Of a DNA stretch of 10,568 nucleotides, positions 1 through 8,048 are shown piece by piece. Under the pieces are notes generated by a model. It did no database searches and was not told the DNA's origin. It saw only the letters and a list, made by a program, of their open reading frames with translations. Every line of letters starts with the position of its first letter. The stretch's first letter is position 1. Location of the stretch: positions 1-10,568 of the forward strand of contig UZAN01060523.1 of the NCBI GenBank assembly GCA_900618425.1. Direction: 5' to 3'. A program made the translations under genes and the position numbers. This DNA is from Echinostoma caproni (lineage: Eukaryota; Platyhelminthes; Trematoda; Plagiorchiida; Echinostomatidae).

Positions 1-520
1 TGCCATCCTGCACGCTTGCGTTTTTTGGTCCAGCCTGGACAGTGAGAAAATGGAGTCGCAAAAACCGCTGGACCATCGAAGCATGTCCTGGCACGTTTGA
101 AACAAATAATATCATCCCGTGCGTAATGACGGCGCATGATAGTGAGTGAAAAGGTGAAAATTCCCACAATGTAACGGCGAGCGTGCAGGTGTAGCGCAGC
201 CAATCGAAGGTACAACCTATTATCTGTGATAGGAGTCCAAATCATGGCGCAGCTCAATTGCAGCGGTTGTCACGTGACCGGTCGGCCTGGTCATCAACCT
301 TTGCCTCTTCCTTGACAGGCCCAATGATTATTGATCAGTATTTCACCTGTTGACCCCGTAACTCGTATTGACACAATTACAATCAGCCTACTCCAGTTCA
401 CTGACGTTTGATCTTTACAAACCAGTTATAACAACCCGTGGCGAAGGTGGAAAACGGTCGTTCCAGTGAAGTTTTTGCAGCAGCTATCAAAACACCAACG
501 GAAATAGTATGAAGTTTAGA
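1..520. other. non-coding stretch, no gene seen
   Basis: No reading frame of useful length or recognisable protein is present. Small symmetric motifs occur: GTCCAGCCTGGAC near position 28, a short hairpin around 217-234, and the palindrome GTCACGTGAC at 269-278, which contains an E-box-like CACGTG. None has enough context to be called functional. The stretch ends where the tRNA-like composite repeat begins. Confidence 0.6.
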
Positions 521-578
521 TTGTTCAAATAGTTGTTTGGCAGATTTGAAGTTTATATATCGATTGTGAAAAGTTCAG

Positions 579-660
579 TAACCTCGGTGGGATTCGAACC
601 CGCGCACGGACGCTGCCTACGCTTTTTACGCGTATGCTCTACCAGCTCAGCTACGAGGCC
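579..660 (-). tRNA. tRNA-like cloverleaf in SINE-type repeat, minus copy
   Basis: Read on the minus strand, 82 nt fold as a tRNA with a 7-bp acceptor stem (GGCCTCG against CGAGGTT, with G-U wobbles), a D arm with loop AGCTGGTA, a 5-bp anticodon stem (TACGC/GCGTA) with loop GTAAAAA, a 14-nt variable region and a T loop TTCGAAT. A and B box promoter sequences are present. The anticodon loop and the D and T stems differ from the plus copy at 870-951, so this looks like a decaying repeat copy rather than a working tRNA gene. A true host tRNA is the less likely alternative. Confidence 0.55.
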
Positions 661-869
661 ACACCGGTAGCACTGATCTTTTCACATTCGAATTTACCCA
701 TCCACCTTTGAACAATTCAACTTGTCTTAGAAGCTCATTCGGTGGAGTCCGGTGAATTCTAAGGAAAACCTGTCGAGGCAGTCAGTTTACATGCTAACTG
801 GTGGATGCCACATGCCTCTGTAAGTTGGATGGGTAAATTCGAATGTGAAAAGATCAGTGCTATCGGTGT

Positions 870-951
870 GGCCTCGTAGCTCAGTTGGTAGAGCATACGC
901 GTACAAAGCGTAGGCGGCGTCCATGCGTAGGTTCGAATCCCACCGAGGCTA
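870..951 (+). tRNA. tRNA-like cloverleaf in SINE-type repeat, plus copy
   Basis: The 82 nt follow tRNA geometry: acceptor GGCCTCG/CGAGGCT, two-base linker TA, D arm GCTC-AGTTGGTA-GAGC, anticodon stem TACGC/GCGTA with 7-nt loop GTACAAA, a 14-nt variable region as in class II tRNAs, T arm with loop TTCGAAT, and discriminator A. The A box (TAGCTCAGTTGG) and B box (GGTTCGAATCC) match Pol III internal promoters. The loop would place ACA in the anticodon position. One T-stem pair is mismatched (A.C). Because it sits inside a dispersed repeat found again at 8398, I read it as the promoter head of a tRNA-derived SINE-like element. A genuine amplified tRNA gene cannot be excluded. Confidence 0.6.
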
Positions 952-957
952 CTGAAC

Positions 958-961
958 TTTT
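958..961 (+). terminator. Pol III T-run terminator after tRNA-like unit
   Basis: TTTT lies six bases past the discriminator base of the 870-951 cloverleaf, where a Pol III terminator would be expected. The same run lies inside ACTGAACTTTTCACA (951-965), which can pair with TGTGAAAAGATCAGT upstream (844-858). Confidence 0.45.
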
Positions 962-974
962 CACAATCGATATA

Positions 975-2077
975 NTCTGATTCCCTACCTTTCAAACCGT
1001 AAAATGAAGCTAACTCAAAATTGCAAAGCTCCAATATGTTGTTTATTCATTTGTGGTGTTTTAAGATAAGTTCCCATATCAGACGTTCTAGTTGCTCAAC
1101 TTAACTATAAATATGATTAGAAAGAAACCCGACTCGTCCGTAACCTCCTCCTGTATTTCTCTACTTCAATTTACTTGCGGGTAGTAAGTAGGTTAGATGA
1201 ACTGAGAGACCATTGATTGTCAACTAAGATAGCTAAGCATGCACTTAAGAATGCCTCGTCTAATAGGTCCAAGCTTTCGTTACGTTGAATCTCCCGATAT
1301 ATACTGAATTGCAAAGAATGCGACAAATCGCTCTCGTGTTTTGATCCGNNGTTGACTGAAGCAGTTCCCATTCCACCTTATTACAGACCCGATTAATGTG
1401 AATAGACCGAACTCGTGGCTAGCCTCACTTTGCCCGCTGGTAAATGTTACTGTTCTTCCCCTCCCACACTTGTAGTGACTCTGCTCCCTGCTCTAATGCC
1501 CAATCCGGTTCGAATTAGTGACCTTTGGCCTTCGTATTGATCGGTTTCTCGTTCCCTTGTGTGTGTTCATCTGCCCCCAGGGCTTGCCACTCTTTTTCAA
1601 CCAAATGCGATCTAAATGTATGTGTACACAGCTGCTGATGAGATTACCACGATTGAGTTGAGTTCATCACATTCTCTGTGATCATGATGCGTCCTATTGC
1701 TTTCATGAAAATGTTCATGCGAACTGGTTGTATGAAACACCCCTGTCTGGTTTAAATAAGCGGTTGACGACAAGTTGGTAACCGTTACGTCGTCCAATGA
1801 ACAGAAAAGACAATTATTTGAACAGTAACATTGTGTCATTCTAACCCAATCATTTCAGAACAAGGGGAACACAACGAACACAATGGTTTTATTAGCTTTG
1901 CCAAGTTTCTAGCCATTTCAATCATAAACTCGGTCTGTGCAAACAACATGAACGGTTAGTCATGTTTGGTTAGTCTTGGTGAATGACCCCCAACTCTCTC
2001 CCGTTGTTTGTATCATCGTATTGTTTGTGAATAACGCAAAGTTTGATTCAATTTCAAAGGTGAAATTCGTCATGTAT
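975..2077. other. non-coding stretch, no gene seen
   Basis: Short frames occur on both strands but none resembles a known protein and none shows coding character. Ambiguous bases are at 975 and 1349-1350. The region 1381-1600 is C/T-rich. A CTGATGAG at 1635-1642 was tested as a hammerhead core and rejected. No repeat shared with the rest of the window was found here. Confidence 0.5.
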
Positions 2078-2105
2078 ATGAAGCGCGAACTGAAAAGCTA
2101 AGAAG

Positions 2106-2156
2106 CACACTGGACAGCTGCTTTGACCTGGTTGGGTCTCTCTCATCAGCAGTGCG
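2106..2156 (-). ncRNA. candidate degenerate hammerhead ribozyme
   Basis: On the minus strand, CGCACTG (2156-2150) pairs with CAGTGTG (2112-2106) as a 7-bp stem I with one G-U. The strand leading in is followed directly by the core CTGATGAG (2149-2142). A GTC cleavage triplet (2115-2113) lies directly before the returning strand. A possible stem II is GACC/GGTC around the loop CAACCA, and a short palindromic stem III CAGCTG follows. Hammerheads with very short stem III that work as dimers are known from Penelope-like elements. Two departures count against activity: CAAA replaces the expected GAAA, and four extra bases precede stem II. It is probably a decayed or inactive copy. Confidence 0.35.
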
Positions 2157-2175
2157 AATACATCGACCCAACTGC

Positions 2176-2229
2176 GGATCGAACCCGGGACCTCATGAGT
2201 AGGACGCAATCATTCTACCCACTCATCCA
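2176..2229 (-). promoter_or_regulatory. Pol III-type A box and B box
   Basis: On the minus strand, TGGATGAGTGGG (2229-2218) matches the A-box pattern at all but one position. It is followed 32 nt later by a B box, GGTTCGATCC (2185-2176). The flanking bases, including CTCATGAGGTC in the anticodon region, resemble a methionine-type tRNA. However, the acceptor and T stems pair poorly, so this is a tRNA-derived promoter and not a tRNA gene. Confidence 0.5.
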
Positions 2230-2373
2230 CCGGGTAGCTGATCAGACAGTTTTTCAGTTTCCATTTACACGATATAGCACAACCCATCTTTGCGAGCTTG
2301 TTGCAGGCCACAGACCTCGCTCATCTCAGCACCAGCTGTCCAGTCATTCCTAGCTTTTCAGTTCACGCTTCAT

Positions 2374-4040
2374 TTGTTATATACACGAAGAATTTATCTT
2401 TCATATTTTCCAACACGTAGTATGTGAATGACTGGACAAAAACACAATTGGTTTCGCGGTTCATGCGGGTTTTGTGGCGGATCGTGTGCTTCCAGGTAAG
2501 GTTTGGCGATACATTCATATACTATGCTTATTGTAAAATATTCCATTGAGACGCTTAAGTCACGTTAGTAGCACCTTAGTCACCTACAAACATTGAATCA
2601 CAGTGTTGGTTCTGAAGGAGCCGTTCAAACAAATTTACGCGGTGTTTTAAATGAGGTCTGTGACGAGAAAACATATTGACTGAAGCCGTTCAACAGTTAT
2701 TTCTATGAGCATGACATAGTCGTACGTTGGTTGGGCTTTCATTTACAAAATATCGGAAACATCGTTTCGTCGGTGACGATTTCCGGTGATTTCTCAGACA
2801 GGCGTTGTCACCTGTCACTTAACGTGTATTTACAACTGATGTGAAAACATTTGGTCCCACCACACGGTAAAGCAGGTGAACGTAAACATGACAAGTGGGC
2901 AACTCGTTGTGTCTCACACACAAAAAATATCACTTCCTGTTCAAGGACATCAAAAGTTTGAACATGTGTACACACACGTCTCCTATCCATTTAACTCGTA
3001 AATTGAAAAAGATGATAGACATTTTGGTGCGGTACTACGGTGTTGTACCACGAGGAAGCATTCCTGATGGAGATGAATGTGGTATGATGAGCCCTTCTCT
3101 ATTTATGCATCAGAAGTGACGATGCATTCCAGAGCGATTTGCACAAGAGCGAAGAACAAAAAAGTGAAATAATCTCATTTATGTATACCACCAGAGTGCG
3201 TTCAACTAGGATTTGAGTAACAAATTATGAAATTCTGTTTAAAAAGCTTACATCAATATACAAGGATTAAGTGAATCAACTATGTCATGTACTTTGATAT
3301 AAGTGATTCCCATGATTTTGAAGCAAATCATCTATCCGCAAAGGATTTGTCCAAAATATGATCATATCCCTCGTCTATAAAAAACGTTCTTACGTACGTG
3401 AATAGTACTGACTTGTACAATTCAATAAATGTGACCCAATTTCAAGCGAGATTAGTTATGCCGAAAAGGGAATGAAGAGCAAGACAGTACAGAACATCGA
3501 ATTCCAATCGAACAGGGGGGAAAACGAGAAGAAGATCATCCCTCAAGTTGTTCGCTCTTATCGGACATCCCAGTGAACCGATATCTTTGCTTAGTTCATC
3601 CCGTTTCGGATCCGATACTCGTCACGTTAACCTATAGCCTGTATCCAGTTATCCGTTAGGATTGTGTTTACAGCCGATGCCGAGAATAATGTGACAAAGA
3701 AAGGGTAGGTTTGTGATTAATGACGAATGGTTGATGTGTTTAATCTGGATTGAACTCAAACGCTTCATTACAAACCAATCTCCACATTCAATTGCAATAA
3801 AACAGCCCATTTTGTGAAAAAACAGTAGTTATTCAAATATATATGCTTATATAGTTTCACTCTTGCATCTGAGTGAATCTATTACTGCTACACGGTCCGG
3901 GCAGACTGAGCTCTATTCAAATCAGTTATTTTCCGTTTTTCCGCATCGCGAGGGAAAAATCTTTTCCCCGGGAAATCCGTCCCGTTCGAAGAAGTAAACA
4001 AAAAAACGGAGTGTGTCCGCGCCAGATTCCAATTGGGAAC
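2374..4040. other. non-coding stretch, no gene seen
   Basis: No protein is recognisable on either strand. The longest plus frame (2895-3119) has no family resemblance and no supporting splice or start context. The sequence is AT-leaning and unique within the window. An AATAAA at about 3425 is compatible with a polyadenylation signal but has no gene to go with it. Confidence 0.5.
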
Positions 4041-4070
4041 TGTGTGTGTGTGTGTGCGTGCATGCGTGTG
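4041..4070. repeat. TG-rich microsatellite
   Basis: Nearly pure TG dinucleotide repeat that becomes interrupted by C and A (TGCGTGCATGCG). It explains the cysteine/valine and histidine/threonine runs in overlapping frames, which are not genes. Confidence 0.9.
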
Positions 4071-5162
4071 GACGAAAGATTTTCGAATCAATAAAGGGTC
4101 TTTAGAGTATTTGTATTTCTACTACTGCAATCGGATGTTTCTGACCCGACGCAACTAAAAATAAGTAAGGTCATGAGCGAGCTTGAACTTACTATCTTAC
4201 AGATCCCAACACATAGGGCACCAAAACAATTTTCGTAGATAACCGTCCTTGACAGATAAGAAAATAGATTCACAGACGATTCCCATCTGGACAAGAACCG
4301 CAATGATTTTGTGAACAAGCGCACTGTCGACAATCGCTACCTTGCACACTTATATTTGTAAAATTCTCTCAGTGAAAGAGTTGATTGCCTTACATGGAAA
4401 CGCGAGTGGTGAGGGTACTGAGCAAATGAAACGTCAACAAACTAACTGAAATGCATTGGATGGCTGTTTTGAGCTATCTCGATGAAATTAATAGTCGGTA
4501 TCTATCCATTCGACAAGGATCCAGTCCAGGACCTCATTGTCATGTGGAATGAAATCCTTCACTACTTGTAGTTGGGTTATGAATGTTTGCACCCGAGTAG
4601 CATAAAATCAGAGGCAATGGCTGAGACGTGTAGGAATTGACCCCAAAGTGAGCCCAGCTGGGGTCACGTGTTAATCAGTAGAGCTATGGTTGTATAATCC
4701 ATTATTCTTTTCTACTCTCCGAATACGTGTCAACGGATAATCTTCCACATGACCAGTCCGTTGTTCAAACATTGCGGAGAGGTTCAAAATTTAGGTTCTT
4801 CTTTGGCTACCGAAACCGGCGTCCTACGGTTTCCTTCTCTTGTAATATCCAAGTTTCATTTATGTCTCCGTTGTACCACAACAGCGCAGCTATCAAATGA
4901 CGGACAATACCAAGCTTTGTATCCGGTTTGAGCAGGTAAATGACTACGTAGCAANAGTCTGTTGACCGGTAAGTCATCAGACAGGCCGACAACTGGCTCA
5001 AACGTTAAATAACATAACATACATGTGGTCGAGCAGGTAGTCTTATAGTCAAAGAAACAATCAACGCTGACAATGCAATACGAATATTTGATTGACCGGA
5101 GCCGATCAATATTGTGTGGAAGCAATTCGGAATAACTTGAAGGCGTGCTCCGAGAAGTAGAC
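4071..5162. other. non-coding stretch with a small hairpin
   Basis: No supported gene. A 7-bp hairpin GACCCCA/TGGGGTC lies at 4639-4665. The stretch around 4740-5130 has overlapping open frames on both strands, including 89 minus codons at 4856-5125, which is suggestive of an old repeat but matches no family I recognise. One N lies at 4955. Confidence 0.45.
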
Positions 5163-5192
5163 CAATCAATTAATCAATCAATCGCCCAATCA
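5163..5192. repeat. short AATC simple repeat
   Basis: Imperfect tandem run of AATC units (CAATCAATTAATCAATCAATC followed by a broken unit). Ordinary low-complexity sequence. Confidence 0.7.
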
Positions 5193-5378
5193 GAAAACTA
5201 ACTGAAACCTTTCCCGAGATCAATTTCCGAAGAAAAGAACCTATCGCAATACTGCACGATGTGTGTCCGGATCGATTTTGCTGTATCTCAACATCATGTA
5301 CACCGCTGAGAATACAATGTTTCAATAGAACTTTAGCATGGTAACAAAATAAATTAAAATGTAATCAAATGAACAAAC

Positions 5379-5427
5379 ATTCCACCGAGGCTACTGAACT
5401 TTTCACAATCACCATACACACATCAAA
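5379..5427 (+). repeat. fragment of the tRNA-like repeat, 3' part
   Basis: Twenty-nine bases at 5382-5410 (CCACCGAGGC through TTCACAATC) are identical to the T-arm, acceptor and 3' flank of the repeat unit at 707-974. Similarity continues with mismatches into the tail (CATACA, TCAAA) to about 5427. The tRNA-like head is missing. The fragment stops about a dozen bases from where the minus-strand PLE copy A coding ends. Confidence 0.75.
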
Positions 5428-5469
5428 AGGGGTGAAAAAGTACCGCGTCGCCAGTGTGAGTACAAGCTA

Positions 5470-5881
5470 AAATGTTCTTTTGTTCACCCTAGACGAGCTT
5501 TCATCGGTTGATAGTGATCACTTCTGCAAATCTCAGTAATCGTAAGATTTGTGACTTGTAGATAAGCCGAATGGCCCAAATTTAATGGATCTTGCGTTGC
5601 ATCATCAGAAGATGCCGAGCTATGGTTGATGAAGTGGTCTTGCAGCTATAACAGGTCTCTATGCTGCGGAATTGATTTCGATTGCGTCATCCAAAATTGA
5701 TCCAATTTGCGATAAAAACCATTTGTGAAGACTGGTGCCTGGTGCCTCTGAACAATCGAATGGACTGATGCAAACTTGATACTCTACGATTTGGAATATG
5801 TCTGACGACCTGGTTACCTAATTGTTGTGCTAATCTGTCAACGTTGGTCACTCCACAGCCAAATTGAAATAGGCAGACCAA
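5470..5881 (-). pseudogene. PLE linker and GIY-YIG endonuclease remnant (copy A)
   Basis: The 5687-5881 segment (DRLAQQLGNQVVRHIPNRRV) is the linker between RT and EN. After a frame change, 5632-5606 reads SSTIARHLL and 5530-5504 reads FAEVITINR, matching the C-terminal half of PLE GIY-YIG nucleases, including the conserved glutamate. The stretch holding the Tyr-Ile-Gly motif is missing or unreadable. Stops interrupt after RKIH and after TINR. The coding ends near GEQKNIL at about 5480. Confidence 0.75.
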
Positions 5882-6099
5882 ATTAGATTTGGATTACAGA
5901 GGAAGATGTTATTTTAAAAGGGATTTGGGTGTTCTATTTGTCCTCTAGACGCTTTTGGTCAGCTGCGTAGTAGTTACGAACCATGTCAGCCGTATTTAGA
6001 GAAGATGGTCTACTGTATCGTCTTCAAATTCAAGGCAAAATGTAACCTTTTCTTGCGCAAATCTCGGTTTGCTAACGAACGCTTCGGGGTAAGCGTTTT

Positions 6100-7110
6100 T
6101 TATGACATCGTCCGAAGGTTTTGTGGTTTTTGGTTCAATTTGTTTTTCGTGCAGATCCGCTTTATTCTGTTAAATGACTTTCGAACAAGACCTCGTTTAA
6201 CCTCCAGGAGCATAAAGCTCCCAAAGTATAAATATTGGCCTGTATAGGTCTTTCTTCGACACGTGGATCGGACAATTGTTCCGTCTTCACTTCTGGTCAT
6301 GCTTATGTCAACTAAATGGAGTGTATTACTGGCTTGAAGTTTAAGAACCGGATATATTAAGGAGTGAGTTCAGCTCCGCCCAATCTTTCTTTTATGGTAA
6401 GGGCTTCGTCGATATATCTTCTGTACAGAATGGCACGCTCCAGAATGTTAATTGTATTTTGTTCGAGGTGTACCATAAACAAGTCTACCAGGACTGAACG
6501 TAACGGGTTGCTCGTAGCGACACCATCGGCTTGCCTCTACGCATTTCCTTCAAAACGCGAAGGACTCGTTGGCTATGTAGAGCAGTAATATTATATACGC
6601 TCAAGAATGGACACAGGTGGACTCAGTCGAATCTGTTCCATTTCTACGTGATCGCAGATGATTTTGTAAATCGGCACCTCATTATATTGGGATATGACAT
6701 CGAATGAAACCATGAAATGATTTTATCCTGAGCGTTCACCAATTCCAAACCGCTCTGAACTGTATTGCTCATCAACGACAAATGGGAACCCTTTATACAC
6801 CTTGATCAGCCATTTCGTCGCCATTTTGTTATCCGGTGTATTTGTCTTGGATAAGATTGGCGAGTGAGTGGTACTCCTGGCTAGTGGCGTTTCAACAAAA
6901 CATAAAGGTGTGCAGCTTGAAATCTCCTGGTCTTCAGAGCTTGGGAAGTGTTATCATCAATGAAATATCTATTCAGTAGAAACTGAACTTCACAGACAGT
7001 TTTTCAACCCAGAGCTTCGGATCATTGCATGTCTCTTCTTGTAAAAGCTTTCTGGCATCATTGAGGATGCACTCTATCTTTCATTGCTAATCTATACGGC
7101 CCAACAGGAC
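6100..7110 (-). pseudogene. PLE reverse transcriptase, broken (copy A)
   Basis: RT motif A reads MVSFDVISQYNEVPI, with MVSFDV at 6713-6696. After TAA and TAG stops comes motif B, GVATSNPLRSVLVDLFM (from 6524 down). Motif C is YRRYIDEAL at 6425-6399. The C-terminal segment 6300-6100 has the PLE signature DGTIVRS...YTGQYLYF and KRGLVRK. The usual metal-binding YVDD is YIDE here, and the usual GSP of motif B is SNP. Upstream pieces PILSKTNTPDNKMATKWLIKV (split over frames) and VQSGLELVN match the region before motif A. At least one frameshift lies just before motif A. PLE RT is related to telomerase RT; this copy cannot encode an active enzyme. Confidence 0.85.
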
Positions 7111-7115
7111 AGTGC

Positions 7116-7470
7116 CGAACCCCATAACAGGGTTCTAAATGACCGGGTACAAATTTTTCTTTCTTAATTTAAATTAGATAGATTGGAATCGACCTTAATC
7201 GTAATGGTGTTATTCGGTCATTCAGCTTCGGTGAGTGAATGAATGTTTTCCGATAGTCCTAGTTACGCTCTTGCACATCATACAGTGGAAAAATCGTTAC
7301 ATAATGATAACCATCGGATCAATTTAAGGGCATTAATCGGAGACAGAGAGTAGATTATGTGTATGTGTGTTTGAGAGTGTGGTCGTGTAAGTTTAACGTC
7401 TTAGTTGACATGACCTTTCCCCAATTGGGTCAAATGACATGTCATGATCTGTTTTGGTTTTCACAAGCGA
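7116..7470. other. spacer between PLE copies A and B
   Basis: No coding similarity is seen. The stretch is AT-rich around 7150-7190 and GT-rich near 7357-7390. It separates the 5' end of copy A from the 3' end of copy B, which lie on the same strand, and may contain untranslated parts of either element. Confidence 0.5.
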
Positions 7471-7794
7471 TCAAGGCAATTGGAGTGCCTGCAACGGTCG
7501 TTTTTGGGGCCACAGGTTGGGGCCTAGTAAGCGAATGGCGATCGTCTCGGTCATAGCTAGTGTCCAAACTCGGGCCGCCCTCAATCGATTAAGGGGGATG
7601 CGATAACCAACATCGAAAGCTTTCCCCGAGTCGATCTTGTGCCCAGTGTCGACGAGATGCTCCACGATCGCACTTGAGATACATCCGTGTTGTCCCTGAT
7701 TTAACCATCGCGGGTGGTGCTTCTTAACACGTTGAGAGAGATGCTTTACCGTATGATCTATGGAGCATGCCCTACAGACGCATTTAACTCCGTT
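7471..7794 (-). pseudogene. PLE GIY-YIG endonuclease fragment, EN only (copy B)
   Basis: A minus-strand frame runs without interruption from the stop at 7797-7795 to the stop at 7471, 107 codons. It starts KCVCRACSIDHTVKHL, which matches the CxxC, Tyr-Ile-Gly and following helix of PLE nucleases, with CSID where YIG would be. It continues SSAIVEHLVDTGHKID (HLVDTGH at 7659-7639) and TETIAIRLLGPNL with the conserved glutamate at 7548-7546, ending ALQLP. No RT lies upstream, so this is a 5'-truncated insertion. Having no stop suggests it is younger than copies A and C, or simply short. The defective YIG makes nuclease activity unlikely. Confidence 0.8.
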
Positions 7795-7797
7795 TTA

Positions 7798-8037
7798 CCT
7801 TACCTTTCACATTTTCGGTCTTCAAGGTACGAATATTAATCGAACCTATACACAGCCTAATGTCAATTTTCACGCTGAAATTTTCTTCATTTTTTATGCG
7901 TTTTCATTGTTCACTTTATTATTATTTAACTAACTATTTGTCATATCTTTAGACTCACTTTTTAATAGCAAGCATGCCAAAACAAAAGTGATAGCATTCT
8001 TTTCACTGAAAATCCTGTCCACATTGAATGAATAAAG
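7798..8037. other. AT-rich spacer, no gene seen
   Basis: Upstream of copy B on its strand there is no recognisable RT. The stretch is AT-rich, with TTATTATTATT-like tracts near 7915, and ends at the target duplication of the next element. Confidence 0.5.
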
Positions 8038-8048
8038 CGCACTCTTGA

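Larger units (their letters stand above)
521..974. mobile_element. composite inverted tRNA-like (SINE-type) repeat, copy 1
   Basis: This 454-bp repeat has the same outer ends as the element at 8049-8502: it starts TTGTTCAAATAG and ends just after ATCGATATA. A minus-strand unit (521 to about 706) faces a plus-strand unit (707-974). Positions 556-704 and 826-974 form inverted arms of equal length (149 bp), each with a complete tRNA-like cloverleaf, around a 121-bp spacer. The plus unit 707-974 aligns without gaps to 8235-8502, with 256 of 268 bases the same by eye. The start of the plus unit (TTTGAACAATTCAAC) looks like the tail of a preceding head-to-tail unit. No clear target duplication is visible, partly because of the N at 975. 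It encodes no protein; the frame open on the minus strand at 759-1034 is only translated repeat. Confidence 0.8.
2078..2373 (-). mobile_element. short non-autonomous element with terminal inverted repeats
   Basis: The 296-bp element is bounded by inverted repeats at 2078-2100 and 2351-2373 (ATGAAGCG-GAACTGAAAAGCTA type, one clear mismatch in 23). Inside these, ACTGGACAGCTG at 2109-2120 recurs inverted at 2333-2344. The interior carries a tRNA-like A/B box pair and a candidate hammerhead ribozyme, both on the minus strand. It encodes no transposase; the plus frame at 2123-2353 is a translation of repeat sequence. No clear target duplication is visible. It could be a MITE, but inverted ends together with a Pol III promoter and a hammerhead-like core fit a PLE-dependent non-autonomous retroelement better. 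That assignment is inference. Confidence 0.6.
5440..7115 (-). mobile_element. Penelope-like element copy A, degraded RT-linker-EN
   Basis: Reading down the minus strand gives the expected PLE order: an N-terminal segment (KIECILNDARKLLQEE, about 7033-7080), RT motifs (6399-6713), the RT end (6100-6300), a linker with AYPEAFV (near 6060) and DRLAQQLGN (5687-5881), and the EN C-terminal half (5480-5660). Penelope-like elements copy themselves by target-primed reverse transcription using this RT and GIY-YIG nuclease pair. The copy has several in-frame stops and frameshifts, so it is dead. Its EN differs clearly from copies B and C, so it belongs to a separate PLE family. Edges are approximate because the ends are not marked by repeats. 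Confidence 0.82.

Noticed and set aside
725..790. Hammerhead in the tRNA-like repeat body (CCGGTGA ... GGAAAACCTGTC)
   Set aside because: The core has two mismatches at key positions and there is no stem I pairing, so it does not resemble the ribozyme of schistosome SINEs.
510..985. Target duplication for composite copy 1
   Set aside because: Flanks TTTAGA and NTCTGA agree only weakly and an N falls at the joint, so no duplication is claimed.
759..1034. 91-codon minus-strand open frame
   Set aside because: It is a translation of the tRNA-like repeat, with no protein resemblance.
1635..1642. CTGATGAG on the plus strand as a hammerhead core
   Set aside because: No GAAA follows (GATT instead), no stem II forms, and no returning stem I strand with a cleavage triplet was found.
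2123..2353. 76-codon plus-strand open frame
   Set aside because: It lies wholly inside the inverted-repeat element and translates its tRNA-like and hammerhead-like sequence.
2895..3119. 74-codon plus-strand frame as a possible exon
   Set aside because: No family resemblance, no splice context, and a competing minus frame overlaps it.
4102..4245. Open stretch with a possible 38-nt intron (GTAAGG ... TTACAG) as in flatworm micro-introns
   Set aside because: The frame also reads straight through the supposed intron, it is short, and it matches nothing; splice-like signals this short occur by chance.
4639..4665. 7-bp hairpin GACCCCA/TGGGGTC
   Set aside because: Too short and isolated to assign a role; no boxes or repeats around it.
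4740..5130. Overlapping open frames suggesting an old coding repeat
   Set aside because: No RT, EN, transposase or other motif could be read in any frame, and an N interrupts the stretch.
6005..6588. Plus-strand frames at 6005-6247 and 6364-6588
   Set aside because: They are antisense shadows of the PLE copy A reverse transcriptase on the minus strand.
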